The notes below the pieces were generated by a model, which was given only the letters and a program-made list of their open reading frames with translations, searched no databases and was not told where the DNA came from. DNA of 64,000 bases from Boswellia sacra. Lineage: Eukaryota; Streptophyta; Magnoliopsida; Sapindales; Burseraceae. Position numbers and translations under genes: made by a program. Positions 33,212 to 45,295 of this stretch are shown here, in pieces (the stretch's first letter is position 1; the number at the start of each line of letters is the position of its first letter). Location: the NCBI GenBank assembly GCA_013180625.2, contig SNVD02009198.1:1-64000 (forward strand), written 5' to 3'.

Positions 33212-36200
33212 ATGGAAGAATCATCCGGAGCTATGATTAAATTGACTGCTACCAACTATACACTATGGAGGCCCAGGATGGAGGATCTCCTTAGTTGTAA
33301 GGATCTATATGATCCTATAGAATTTCAAGGGCAGAGACATGAGACAGAAAAAGAGGCAGAGTGAAAAAAAATTAATAGAAAATGTATCGGTCAGATCAGA
33401 TAATGGATCGACCATAGTGTCTTCCACCATGTAGCCAAAGAAACAGATGCATATGCTCTCTGGACAAAATTAGAGAGTATGTATCAAGTCAAGTCAGCAA
33501 GGAACAAAGCCATCCTGATGAGACGGCTTGTAAATTTGAAGCTGCGAAGTGGAACTCCTGTAGCAGAACATACAAGTGAGTTCCAGAACTTGGTGAATCA
33601 GTTGACAGCAGTTGAGTTACAGCTTGGAGATGAAGAACAAGCCCTTCTACTTCTCAGTTCCCTTCCAGATTCATAGGAGACGCTAGTAGTCTCCATCAGT
33701 AACTCAGCACTCGGAGGCAAACTTACCTTGTCAATGGTTAAGGATGCCTTGATGAATGAGAAAACAAGAAGAAAAGATGCAGGCGCCAGTCAAGATGAAG
33801 CCTACATCATGGAGAATCGAGGAAGACAGTCTCGAGGTGAAAACTGGAAAAGAGGTAGAAGCAAAAGCAGAGGCAGATCAAGGGGCAGGTCATCAGATGG
33901 GCGGAGACCCACGTATAAATGTTACCACTGTGGCAAAGAGGGTCACATGAAGAAAAATTGTCGCAGTTTACGGAAGCAGAACCAAGAGAGTTCACAAGCA
34001 CAAAACAACGAAGAACCACGAGTTACAGTTGTAGAAGACGTGACCATTTATGCAGAAGAGACATGCTTCCACACAGCAGATCAAGGAGTAGAATGGGTCA
34101 TTGACACAACAGCTTCTTGCCACGTCACTCCTTGCAAAGAAATCTTCACCACATACAAAGCAGGAGACTTTGGGATAGTGAAGATAGGAAACAACAGCAC
34201 TGCCAGAATTATGAAAATTGGTGATGTTCAATTCCAAACGAACGTCGGATGCAAAATAACCTTGAAGGACGTTCGTCATGTGCCAGATCTTCAACTCAAC
34301 TTGCTCTCAGTAAAAGCCTTTGATCAGCAAGGTTATGAAAGCTGCTTCACTAATGGTACATGGAAGATGTTAAAAGGGGTCATGGTGGTTGCTCGAGGTA
34401 AACTATGTGACAATCTTTACAGGACCCATGTAAAGATAAACGGAAAGAGCCTTCATGTAGCAGAACATGTGGTACCTCTGGATTTATGGCATAAAAGGCT
34501 CGGTCACATAGGTGAGAAAGGTTTATCTACCCTTCAGAAAAAGAAGCTGATCACGGTTTCCAAGGATGTAGCGTCTCATCCTTGCGACTATTGTTTGTAC
34601 GAAAAACAATGGAGGGTGTCATTCAGCTCCTCATCAGTGAAAAAATCAAAGTTGTTGGAGCTTGTACACAGTGATGTATGCGGACCTCTCGAAGTCGAGT
34701 CCTTAGGCGGTAAAAGGTATTTCTTGACCTTTATTGATGATGCATCTCGGAAAGTATGGGTGTATTTCCTCAGGATGAAGGATGAAGTTCTGGAGAAGTT
34801 CAAGGAGTTTCACGCCATGGTAGAACGTGAAACGGATAAGAAATTAAAATGCCTTCGATCAGATAATGGAGGCGAGTATACCTCCAGAGAGTTCAATGCT
34901 TACTATAGGAGATATGGCATTCGATATGAAAGAACGGTCCCACGCACACCACAACATAATGGAGTGGCCTAGAGGATGAACAGAACAATCATGGAATGAG
35001 TCAGAAGCATGGTCAGATTGGCTAAGTTACCCAAGCCATTCTGGGGGGAGGCAGTTCGTACCGCCTGTTACTTAATCAACAGAGCACCATCGGCGCCACT
35101 GAACTTCGAGATTCTAGAAAAGGTATGGTCCAATAAAAAGCCCTCCTATAATCATTTAAAAGTGTTTGGTTGTTTAGCCTTTGTACATGTATCCAAGGAG
35201 CTCAGACAGAAGCTCGATTCAAGAACTGTTCCATGTATCTTCATCAGTTATGGAGATGAAGAATTCGGATACAGATCATGGGATCCCAAAGAAAAGAAAG
35301 TCATCCGGAGTAAAGATGTCGTATTCCACAAAGACCAAACATATGAAGACGCTGAAAAGACAACAATATCTAAAAATCCCACTAGCAATGTCCCAGATAT
35401 TGTTGCAGATTCTACCCCAACACCAAATGCTACAGAAAATGATGAGGTACCAGAACAAGTTCCAGAAGCAGATCAAGAGGAGGAAAATGAAGAGATTGTT
35501 GAGCTGGGGGAACCACAATCACCTATAGAAGCTGCTGCACCTCCTGGAAATGAAGAACCTCAGCTACGACGATCTGAGCGAGGTCAGATTCCGTCGAGGA
35601 AATATCCAAAATCAGAGTATACACTGCTTACTAATGAGGGGGAGCCAGAAAGCTTTCATGAAGCTCTATCTCATCCAGACAAAGAACGATGGCTGCATGC
35701 AATGAGAGATGAGATGAATTCTCTTGAGAAGAATAAAACTTATGAACTGGTCAAGCTCCCAGACGGAAAGAAGGCACTGAAGAACAAGTGGGTATTCAAG
35801 CTCAAGAAAGATGGAACAGGAAAGGTAATAAAGCACAAAACCCGATTGGTGGTAAAAGGATTCCTTCAGAAGAAAGGAATTGACTTTGACGAGATCTTCT
35901 CACCAGTGGTAAAAATGTCCTCAATCCGTGTCATCCTCGGATTGACCACAAGACTTAATTTGGAGCTTGAACAGATGGATGTGAAGACAACATTTCTTCA
36001 TAGAGACTTGTATGAAGAAATCTATATGGAGCAGCCAGAAGGATTCGAGGTTCAAGGAAGAGAACACCTCGTGTGCAAGCTCAAAAAGAGCTTGTATGGC
36101 CTCAAACAAGCACCAAGGCAATGGTATAAGAAATTTGACTCCTTCATGGTGAGTCATGAGTACAAAAGAACCACTGCAGACCAGTGTGTCTACTTTCAGA

Positions 36201-37200
36201 AACTTCCAAATGGAGACTTTGTTGCACTCATGTTATATGTAGACGACGTGCTGATCGTCGGGAAACATGCAACAAGAATAAAGCAGCTGAAGAAAGAACT
36301 ATCAAAAACCTTCGATATGAAGGACTTGGGACCAGCTCAGCAAATCTTGGGGATGCATATCCGTCGAGACAGGAAACAGAAAAAATTATGGCTGTATCAG
36401 GAGAAATATGTTGAACGTGTGATCCAAAGGTTCAACATGGATAGTGCTAAGCCAGTCAGTGTCCCACTTGCTAATCATTTCAAGCTGAGCAAGAGATCAT
36501 GTCCCTCATCCAAGAAAGAGATAGAGGACATGACATCAGTACCCTATTCTTCTGCTGTAGGAAGTTTGATGTATGTCATGGTGTGTACAAGGCCAGATAT
36601 TGCTCATGCTGTAGGAGTTGTGAGCAGATTTCTTTCCAATCCAGGGAAAGAACATTGGGAGGCAGTCAAGTGGATTCTCAAATACCTTAAAGGTACATCA
36701 AAGATATGCTTGTGTTACGGGGGAGCTGATCCTATCTTGGAAGGCTATACAGATTCAGATATGGCCGGAGATCCTGACAGTAGGAAATCTACATCAGGTT
36801 TTCTCTATACTTTTGCAGGGGGAGCTGTATCTTGACAATCAAAACTGTAGAAGTGTGTTGCGCTATCCACAAATGAGGCTGAATACATCGCCGCAGCGGA
36901 AGCTGGAAAAGAAATGTTGTGGTTGAAGCGGTTTCTCCAAGAACTTGGGATCGAGCAAAAGGAGTACAAGGTATACTGTGACAGTCAAAGTGCTCTAGAT
37001 TTGAGCAAAATTCAGTATACCATTCTCGAACAAAGCATATCGACATTCGCTATCATTGGATACGTGAGGTAATGGACAAGCAACTGCTGAAGCTTGTGAA
37101 GATTCATACTAAAGAGAATCCAGCAGACATGTTAACAAAAGTAGTCACCAGAGACAAGCTAGAACTATGCAGAGACATAGTTGGATTAGAAGCAGTCTGA
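33212..37200 (+). pseudogene. Tnt1-like copia gag-pol, multiply broken
   Basis: ATG at 33212 (MEESSGAMIKLTATNYTLW). Gag is stopped by TGA at 33362-33364 and again near 33675. The zinc knuckle CYHCGKEGHMKKNC lies at about 33920-33960. The protease active site reads WVIDTTASCHVT instead of DTGAS, so a key Gly is lost. Integrase (WHKRLGHIGEKGL, IDDASRKVWVYF, RSDNGGEY, PQHNGVA) is interrupted by a TAG near 34970. RT has LYVDDVLIVG (about 36235-36262). RNase H has TGA and TAG stops near 36834-36850 and a one-base deletion near 37012. The frame then resumes as YHSRTKHIDIRYHWIR and ends at TGA 37198-37200. Confidence 0.9.
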
Positions 37201-37245
37201 TTACTTTTGTTGTTATCCCTTTCACATGGGATGGAGGGGGAGAAT

Positions 37246-37586
37246 TGATGAGCTCATGCATGATGCATAAGCCTTCCAGAATCTCTTCCATGTGATTAAA
37301 TTGATTGTCAAAGTTAGGCACCTCCATTGGAGGTAAGTCAAGGTTAGGTGACCTAACCTATTTGATATTGTAATGCAGACTCCTCTATAAATAGAGGACG
37401 TCCTGCAAAGTTGTAATCATCCCAAGAGAGGAACTAAACCAGAGAGTTTAGGAGTGAGAGAGCCAGGTTGAGCTCTAGGAAATTTAGGGGAGTTTTTTGT
37501 GTAAATCTTGTATATTGATTTTCTCTGTTAATACAAGTAAATTTTTCTCCCAAATTCTGTTCTGAGTTTGCATCGCATCTCCAACA
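37246..37586 (+). repeat. 3' LTR of Tnt1-like copia
   Basis: Starts TGATGAGCTC after the purine tract and ends CCAACA, followed by the AAGTG duplication. Roughly 96% identical to the 5' LTR by eye. Confidence 0.9.
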
Positions 37587-37591
37587 AAGTG

Positions 37592-38309
37592 AGACTAACT
37601 TCCGGCAATTCACTGTTAGTCTTTTCATGCAGGTTCGTAACTTGGGGGATGAATTAAGTTTATCCAGAGAATCACGAGTAAACAAGGTGACACTTATTTC
37701 TTCTATATTATCCAACTGCTCCAATTCCTCTAACAAGTCTCTATCCCAAAATTGCTGAAATTGCAAAGGATGCCATGAAGTTGACAACCGGCTGAAAACT
37801 TGTAATGATGAAAGACTTGATATCACTCCTTTAGGAATGGCTTCAAGATATTCTGTACCATCTAACAATAGGATCCTCAGTTTCCTAAAATTCTTAACTT
37901 CAATTGGCAACATCATTATATCTGACTCGGAGAAATTAAGATACTGCAAGCTAATCAATTTCCCCACTTTAGGAAGCTTCTTTAAGAGTCCATTGTCATG
38001 CAAGTCCAAAATTTTCAGGGCTTCCATAGATTCAAAGAATGCAATTGGAAATTTCTCCAGATCGGTATTTCTAGCAACAAAACTTAGTAGACGGGGACCG
38101 ATTGGAATTTCACTACAACCTTTGATATGACTACCCCAAAGAGTTATTCTGACTGTCTCCTGCCACGCAGTGATGCCCTGTTTCTTAATCGATCTATCAT
38201 TTTCCAACACCAGCATCGTGTTCCCCTCTTGAGTCGCTAACCACAGAGCCATATCCCGAAGGACATCATGCATCTTAACCTGATTTTTACTATCTGCTAC
38301 TCTCTCCAA
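37592..38309 (-). pseudogene. MHD motif and LRR part 1 of the NLR
   Basis: After the frameshift the frame resumes with VKMHDVLRDMALWLA (MHD motif at about 38265-38273) and leucine-rich repeats such as LEKFPIAFFESMEALKILDL, LISLQYLNFSESDIMMLPIE and LRILLLDGTEYLEAIPKGVI. Repeats continue to KRLTVNCRKLVSL at 37587-37592, where copia LTR sequence begins. The open frame runs about 50 codons into the LTR; those codons are not part of the gene. Confidence 0.87.
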
Positions 38310-39368
38310 AAGACATCAAATATCAAACTGTCTATAATAAATTCTCCTTCATCTCGTGCATTTTCTAAAGTTCCACTATTATCTAAAAATCCCTCCGCAA
38401 TCCAGAGATCGATAAGCTCATGTTTATTGATTGGATGGTCCTCCGGGAACATGGAACAATATAGGAAACATTTTTTTATGGCATCACCCCTCAAGCTATC
38501 ATAACTAAACCTCAAGGTAGGAAAGAGGCTATTCTCCACACCTAAAAATTTGGATGGATTAGTCTTCAACGTGTTAATTGCATAACGCCATTCCTCTGGC
38601 TTCCTTCTGTTAGACATGGCACTCCCAATCGTGATCAATGCGAGCGGCAAACCCTTGCACTCCTCAGCAACAATTTCAGCAAGTTCTGTTATTTGATGAT
38701 GAGATTTTAGTACATATTCGGTCACAATGCTACAGAACAATTCCAAGGCATCTTCTGGTGACAAACACTCCACTTTAAATTTATTGCGATCTCCAACTCC
38801 CATTCTACTGCACACATCCTCTGATCGTGATGTCAAAACTATTTTACACCCATTGCGTTCATCGGGAAAAGGAACTTCCACTCTTGACACATCTATTGGG
38901 TCCCATACGTCGTCTAACAATAATACAAACTTTTTGCAGCTTAAACTTTTGGAAATTGCTGCAGCTCTACCATTCTCATCTATTTTCTTTTTCCATATTT
39001 CTTTTGGAATCCCTAATTTAAGTCGTAGGACCTCTTGCATTTTTTCCAAGTTCACTTCTTTAGACACCGTAACCCAAACTACCACCTCAAAATCACGTCC
39101 AGTATCAATGAACTTATTGTTGAGTATCTTTAAGAGTGTGGTCTTACCCACTCCACCCACTCCATACAAGCCGATGACTCCCACACTAGGGTCTTCAATG
39201 AATCTCCAAACTTCACTCATTTTGAAGTCCATGCCCACGATCTTATCCATGGGAGGTAGTGGTAGTCTCTCAGCAACCAGGCCTTTGTAACCACTAGAAG
39301 TAGTTGACATTTCAGTCAGTTTACTTGAAACGTCTTCAACAACTCTTTCCACAAGCTTCGACTCAGGC
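38297..39368 (-). pseudogene. NB-ARC domain of CNL (RPS5-like) class
   Basis: The exon opens with PESKLVERVVEDV, a TNL-style linker, and then passes into RPS5-like sequence (PPMDKIVGMDFKMSEVWRF). Motifs: P-loop GVGGVGKTTLLK (about 39130-39166), RNBS-A FEVVVWVTVSKEV, kinase 2 KKFVLLLDDVW with the terminal Trp of non-TIR NLRs (about 38903-38930), RNBS-B IVLTSRSEDVC, ECKGLPLALITIGSAM, and RNBS-D CFLYCSMFPEDHPI. TNLs would have LDDVD and a different RNBS-D. The frame is lost near 38312, where one base appears missing just before LLERVADS. Confidence 0.87.
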
Positions 39369-39561
39369 CTTAAAAAATTATGAAGAACAAAAGTTAACTA
39401 TGCAATTTATTATAATTTTAGAGACAACCAGAACAACAAATGATCAACCACCGTCCGTGAAATCATTTTCTACTTAGTGACATCCAGCGAGAGACATCTA
39501 GCAGAGAATCTTAATTGATTAAAATGATTATATTTAAAATTAAAAGATGTGCCAGACTTAC

Positions 39562-40052
39562 GAAATCACCGACGAATCCCATCCGGATAGATTGGAAGCT
39601 TCAGTCAAAGCATTCCTCCACCTCTTAACTTTTTCTGGCATGTCCTTGAATTGATTTTCGTGTTCACTGACAGCAACTCCGAAGCTTCCAGCTTGTTTCC
39701 TTACATCAGATGGATCTACATGGTAAAAAATTGGCATAACTGTCTGGCCATATGTTTTCTTGCAATCAATAATCTTTGCAAGTTCATCTAAGCACCACTT
39801 GGAAGAGGCGTAGTCTTTTGAGAAAATGATTATTGATATCTTCGATTCTTCGATTGATTTCAAAAGTGCAGATGAAATTTCTTCTCCTCTGTTGAGCCCA
39901 TCATAATCAATGAAGGTGAGAATTTTTTTTTGACACAGAGCGGCGTAGAGATGGCTGGTGAAGCTACCACGGGTATCCTCACCTCTGAAACTAAGGAACA
40001 CATCATGCTTAAGCTGACGAAGGACGATGGAAGAAGAGGATGACGAAGCCAT
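39562..40052 (-). CDS. TIR domain exon of the chimeric NLR
   Basis: I chose the ATG at 40052 (MASSSSSS, the usual TNL start) over the in-frame ATG nine codons upstream at 40079. The domain covers residues about 14-160: KHDVFLSFRGEDTR, SFTSHLYAAL (SH interface), SIIIFSKDYASSKWCLDEL with the putative NADase glutamate, MPIFYHVDPSDVRKQ and FKDMPEKVKRWRNALTEA. The exon ends in phase 2 at a GTAAGT donor, the standard TNL exon 1 boundary. All TIR motifs look intact, so the exon could give a TIR-only protein if the intron is retained: in that case GTAAGT adds a stop almost immediately. Confidence 0.88.
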
Positions 40053-40883
40053 TGATGAGATTGTGTGTTGTAGAGACACTGAACAGAACAGAGGAGACTT
40101 TTGAGAGTTGACGAATATTTTGTTTGGTGTATGGGTTTACCTTAATTACATACTAGACTAGACACCTTTGAAGCCATTCGTTTAAGATTGTTTCAAACAT
40201 GATGAGCGATGCCACGTTGTAAGTGAGGAATTACTCTTTAAATATTATTGCATGAGAAAATCAGGTTTCCTCCTAATTTTGAGAGGAAATTAAATTATCA
40301 AAATTTTCAGAAATAAGATTGTCAACCATTTATTTTTCTCAGAGTTTTAACGAAACCAAACAAAGGAAAATAATTTCCTTTCAACCCCCCCAGTTTTTCT
40401 GCAACCAATAAGCAGCACCCCCTAATTGCATAGATGTAAGGCTATGACAAGGCTCTTTCTATTTCTAAACAGCTGTAAATTATTCTTCAACATACACTAC
40501 CTTGCATTACCGGTTTAATTTAAAAAATAAGAAGATAATTAAAAAAATTATTGCTCGCTGTAACTCTGTAAATCTCTTTGGTTTCCAATTACTTCGAAAT
40601 TTCATAGTACAAAAAGATGACTAAAATTTTTTTTTTGGATAATGTCATATTACTAAAAATTTCTAAATAAATTTATTTATACAATAAAAAAGTAGTGTAA
40701 TTTTTATACATTTATCTTAATTAATAAAAATAATAGTTATAATTACACTGGATATTGGATGTGACACAAGATATGCCCAACCAAACTGTAGTTTTCTTTT
40801 GTGAGTAGGTATTATTTTATAAACTATTAAAAATTAATTCTTTGATTCTCCATTTTCAGGCTTCAACATAGTCCTTGGCGTCA

Positions 40884-41192
40884 CTATTTCCTTCCCACTC
40901 CCAATACAAAGCCAGTGATTCCTGCTGCTGCCAGATTCTTGAGAGAGAGCAACACAAATGCACTCCTTCTGCACTCCAATGTCTCTGAATATGAAAATGA
41001 AATTTTATTCCGATTGGTATCAGCACTCAGTAACATACATACGGAATGAATTGAAAAGAAAAGCTTATAATAAATGAAGGTGGTGATTATCTTGGGAACA
41101 TAGCCAACCAGTTTTACATGATTCACATGCCTGATTGGGTCGACGTCTCTGCCTTCACAGCCTGAAATTTTTGGAAGTACATAAAATAACAA
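40884..41192 (-). CDS. Unrecognised open frame, possibly a gene fragment
   Basis: 102 codons on the minus strand. Residues CEGRDVDPIRHVNHVKLVGY look like real protein, and a second frame nearby (LALYWEWEGNSDAKDYVEA) could be a following exon. I cannot assign a family, and no complete gene model fits. Confidence 0.2.
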   Translation of the reverse strand: MLFYVLPKISGCEGRDVDPIRHVNHVKLVGYVPKIITTFIYYKLFFSIHSVCMLLSADTNRNKISFSYSETLECRRSAFVLLSLKNLAAAGITGFVLGVGRK

Positions 41193-42835
41193 TAATAAGT
41201 TAATTAATCATCCATGTTCACTTTCAAATACATTTATGATGAACTTAATTAATTATCATCGATTTTAATAGTGTTTGACATTTTTTTTTCAAATTTTTTA
41301 ACATATTTGCATTTGGTGAATTTAGATACTAATATATATATATATAAACTTTTAAAACTTTTTAACTTTAATCAGTTTCTCTCTATATTATTGAATTCTT
41401 CAAATTCATATCAAAAGTATAATCAATCACATTTTAATTAGTTTTGGTGTTTGAAAGGGAGAGAGAAAAGAGGAGAAATAGATGATTTGGTGTTCAGATC
41501 TAAAATTATGTAATTGGTTGAAATTTAAAGGAAAAGAAGATAATTGAATTGTAATTAATTTGGGATAAAAAAATAAAAATTCGAGAGGGAGGATAAAGAT
41601 CACGTGAGATTGGAGAGGAAAAGAAGAAAAAGATTAGAGATGTATAAGGGGATTAAGTTTTTATTAAGTACACATCCTTAATATTAATTATCTTATTTAT
41701 TATATTTTTATCATAATTTTATCCTCATTTAATTTTGAAGTGGGGGCTAATGAGATAAAAAGTTTAGGTGAAATAGAACTATTCTTCAAAAATTTTATAT
41801 TTTATTTATTTAAATTTTTTTTATAAATAATTATTAATTAATAGTTTCTTTAGCCATTATTTCTTGTCATTGGTTTTGGCTCTTGTTAACTCTAATACAT
41901 AATTAATTTCCCAAAGTGCCCTTTCACCGTTTGGCAGCTTGCTAAATCGCCTCCTCCCCTACCGATTAATGCTCATTTTGTTGTTTATTCGCAATTTTAG
42001 GAGTTTACAACAGAAGCCTCCCTCCCAAGTCCCAAAGCAATCTTTGTCGTTTTCAATTAATTAATTATTATTACGATTCAATAAAACTTTTTGATATTCA
42101 CACTTCGTTAGGAGACTTTGCTTGAAAATTTTACTCATTTTTTAATTAAAAAAAGTGTCTCCCTCCATAATTAGTGACAAAAAATAAAAAATATATAATT
42201 ACAATAATTTATTTGAAATTTACTTCTTTTCTTTATCGTATTTAACTAAAATCAATTTACTTCTATGATATGATTGAATTGGAATGTTCAAACATTTGTT
42301 TGTATACTATCATATTTTTCTTTTAAAAGAAATAGTAAGAAATAGAAAATTTTATTTAAATAAGGAAAGTTGAATAGAACCACTTTTATAAATCGAGTGT
42401 GTTCGGCCAACAAAGGCTTATGAATTATGAGACCACAAGGCTCAATTACTTGTTGGATGTGTTATAAGAGGTTTTGTGGGTGGGCTTGGGCTTAGGCCGA
42501 AGATAAAACTTGGACGGTTTAGGATTTGAAAAGGAATTATTATATTATTATATTTGCCAACAGAGTCAATCCCAACAAAAAAGTATTGTACCGAAGTACG
42601 TAGTTTAATGCGGATGTGTTCCGACTAATTAGGGTGGATTGTGCCGTCCGAGAAGTATGGGGGTGATCTCCGTTGAATTCGTAAGAAGCTTCTTGGTTGG
42701 GCTTGGCCCAAGTTAAAAACAAAACCTTCAGTCTCATTCTAGAGAGGATTTAAATAGGATTAAAAAAGACCGATAAAAAAGACGGATGGACAAAAGAAAA
42801 ACAAGAATAAGAAAGAAGTTTTACTGTAATACAAC

Positions 42836-43021
42836 TGCTATATCCGTATAATAATTATACTAAATACACAAAAGACATAAACAAAAATAAGTGTATAAAA
42901 ACAGTAAATGAGTTACTCATTTACAATTTTACAATTTTATTTATTCATTTACGATTTTTGTATACTTGTTAAAATTTTTACATATTTAGTATAGTTACTA
43001 TACCAATATAGTAGTTGTACC
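42836..43021. mobile_element. Fold-back (MITE-like) element
   Basis: Two roughly 90-bp arms in inverted orientation meet at AATGAGTTACTCATTT. The outer parts read ACAACTGCTATATCCGTATA on the left and, inverted, ACAACTACTATATTGGTATA on the right. It is non-coding. I cannot define a clean target duplication. Confidence 0.65.
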
Positions 43022-45295
43022 ACATCTTTGCCCATGAGAAAGAGCTAACTTCGATCGAGTTGAAAAAAAAGTGATTAAACAGTAATAATTAATGCAATTA
43101 ACTTTCTTTTTTGCCGTCTGTGTTCTAATGTAGAAACTCTTATTATAGGTCACATAATCAATGTTGGACTTGCGTAGAGGTCGACGCTTTTTGAGATTTT
43201 AAATCATTAGAAAATTGGGTGCTTGTATAAAGCCAAGAGTCAGTTCTGGATTGTTGTTGCTACGAAAGAAATATTTATTTTATCAACAACAACAACCTAA
43301 AATATTTAAGGTTACTTCATAGAGTTTCAAAAAGAAGTTGCTTTAAAAAAAAAAAGGTTTACAAAAGACTCCAAAAGTAAGGGTTTTGCTGCTTTTAAAG
43401 ATTTGCTTCTGTTTTTTAAGTATAAAAAGTTTAAAATACTCTCATTAAAAAATTAAAAATACAAAATTATTCTTGTTGTTAAAGTTTTTTTAATCATAAA
43501 ATTTATACTTAATTAATAAAAAATTCTAAATATTTATTTATTAATTTTTTCACAAATACTTATTTATTTTCATAATTTTTTGTTACTTTGAAAATTTTCA
43601 TTTATTTTCAAATTTCATAATAATTTATTTAATTGAACAATTTTTTAATGAATATAATATTTTAAAACATTTTTTAATAATTGTATTGACGAATATATAA
43701 TTATAATTTATAATTAAAATATATATTGACTGTAAGTTCATGTTATGTAAATTTATAATATGTGTTTATAAAATGTAAGTTGTTTTATAAATAAATAGAT
43801 CTATTTTAATATTATAATATTAATTTTAAATTATTTTGCTTTCAATATTAAAATAAAAATATAATTTAAAGTTTGATATAAACTATCCAGTCATATATTT
43901 TTACAAAAGTTAAAAAAATTAAGTATACATTTTTAAATAATATATTATTATTATTATTATTCATATAAAACATTATTTCAAATAATTTATATAAAACTTG
44001 CTTGAAACAATTATTAAAATGATTGTAATAGTAATATTTAAATATTATGAAGAGATAATGCACATGTTCATTTTAGTCATTTGGACATAATAAAAGATAG
44101 AATAATAATCCTAAACACATTTATCATATTCTTGAAAGCAAAGTATTTTTAAAAATTGATTTACCAAACATCGTATATCTTTTTTTAAAAGCTCATTATT
44201 TACAACAATACTCTTTATTTTTACAGCAAAAAGAATCCCAAATTTTGACCTTAAATCTAGCTAGTTAGTGGAAGTAGAAATTATGGACCCCAAAACTTAA
44301 TCTAGGTTCAAGCACCAAACAGATGCATAGCTAGAAGTTTCAAATTGTTTTCGACTAACCAAGGGAAATTAGCACACTACCAGTGAGGCTAAAATTTTTA
44401 ACCAAAATTATCTCGCGCACTCAAAATAATATTTATATCTTTTCAAATTTATATTCCAGATCTCATTATCCCAAGTGATATATATATTAACGTTGTGTTA
44501 TGATCAAGAATTGTAAAGCGCAGCATAGCTACAGATAATGAAAGTCATGCCAATACATCGCATCAAAGCAAGCGACGACATCAACATCGCGTTACAATAT
44601 TCAGAATACATCAGACAAAAACAAAGATGAGCCACACTTACAACAGTATACCATTCGAAATTTATCAGTTTCACAACATTGCGTGAACTACTAGTTCATC
44701 ATTTTAAGATTTATTTCCCAGTCTAAGACAATGCAAAACATAAACATGGAGACGATACGCCGCAATCACCTGGTTAAGAGGATGCACAATATCATCCTCT
44801 TAATTAATTATAAGATGATAAGAGCACTCAAACACAAGATTGTTTAGTCACTTTTGACTTGATACCATGTTACAAAATTTCCTAATTAAGAGCCTAAGCT
44901 TGATATGCGACCTCCAATAAAACCAAAAGAAAATCATATCTACCCAAAAGAGAAATTTTCATTTCCTTAACAACGTGACAAAAATTGAGTAAAAGCACTA
45001 CTACCACCCCACATGTCCTCGCCATTTCATAGACGTTGAAGTTGAACAACCAAAGTAAACATGAAATGAAGCAGAAAATCTAGACTGAAAGTGATAAAAA
45101 ACGATACATATATGTATTTCACAATCTAAAGCACATCAGACACACTCGTAATATGTTACTAAAATTTCTTTCAAAAAGAAATATAATTCCAGACTATGAA
45201 AATTAAATAGACAATACCGATTAATACAAAGAAGATTCGATTGTCTTGCTTTACCATCATTAAGTTGTCTTATAACACACATGCAAGGAAAAAGG

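Larger units (their letters stand above)
32165..37586 (+). mobile_element. Tnt1-like Ty1-copia inserted in the NLR
   Basis: LTRs at 32165-32505 and 37246-37586 (341 bp each, TGATG start, CCAACA end) differ at about 13 sites by eye, mostly transitions. Target duplication AAGTG is at 32160-32164 and 37587-37591. The primer site TGATATCAGAGCC at 32508-32520 is one base off the tRNA-Met consensus. The polypurine tract lies at about 37229-37245. Integrase and RT motifs resemble the Tnt1/Tork lineage. It is transcribed antisense to the NLR and is older than the copia at 19503-24594. Confidence 0.93.
31532..40079 (-). pseudogene. TIR / RPS5-like NB-ARC-LRR resistance gene, disrupted
   Basis: Minus-strand NLR locus: TIR exon (39562-40052), 193-bp intron (39369-39561, GT donor and AG acceptor), then NB-ARC and LRR. 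NLRs are cytoplasmic or nuclear immune receptors. The NB-ARC is of the non-TIR class although the N-terminal exon is a TIR. A one-base frameshift lies near 38312, a copia insertion splits the LRR at 32164/37587 with target duplication AAGTG, and a further frameshift is near 31900. As assembled it cannot encode a full protein. A truncated TIR-NB product remains possible if transcribed. Confidence 0.85.
40080..45295. other. AT-rich intergenic region upstream of the NLR
   Basis: Holds the presumed NLR promoter just above 40080 and a block at 40610-40815 that recurs at 59555-59760. It also holds a weak open frame at 40884-41192, a fold-back element at 42836-43021, a diverged copy of the TAGAGGTAGAGGCTTTTTGA block near 43170 and a block at 44510-44775 resembling 29040-29215. 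I see no other gene. Confidence 0.6.

Noticed and set aside
38727..39290. 187-codon plus frame
   Set aside because: It is the antisense shadow of the NB-ARC domain.
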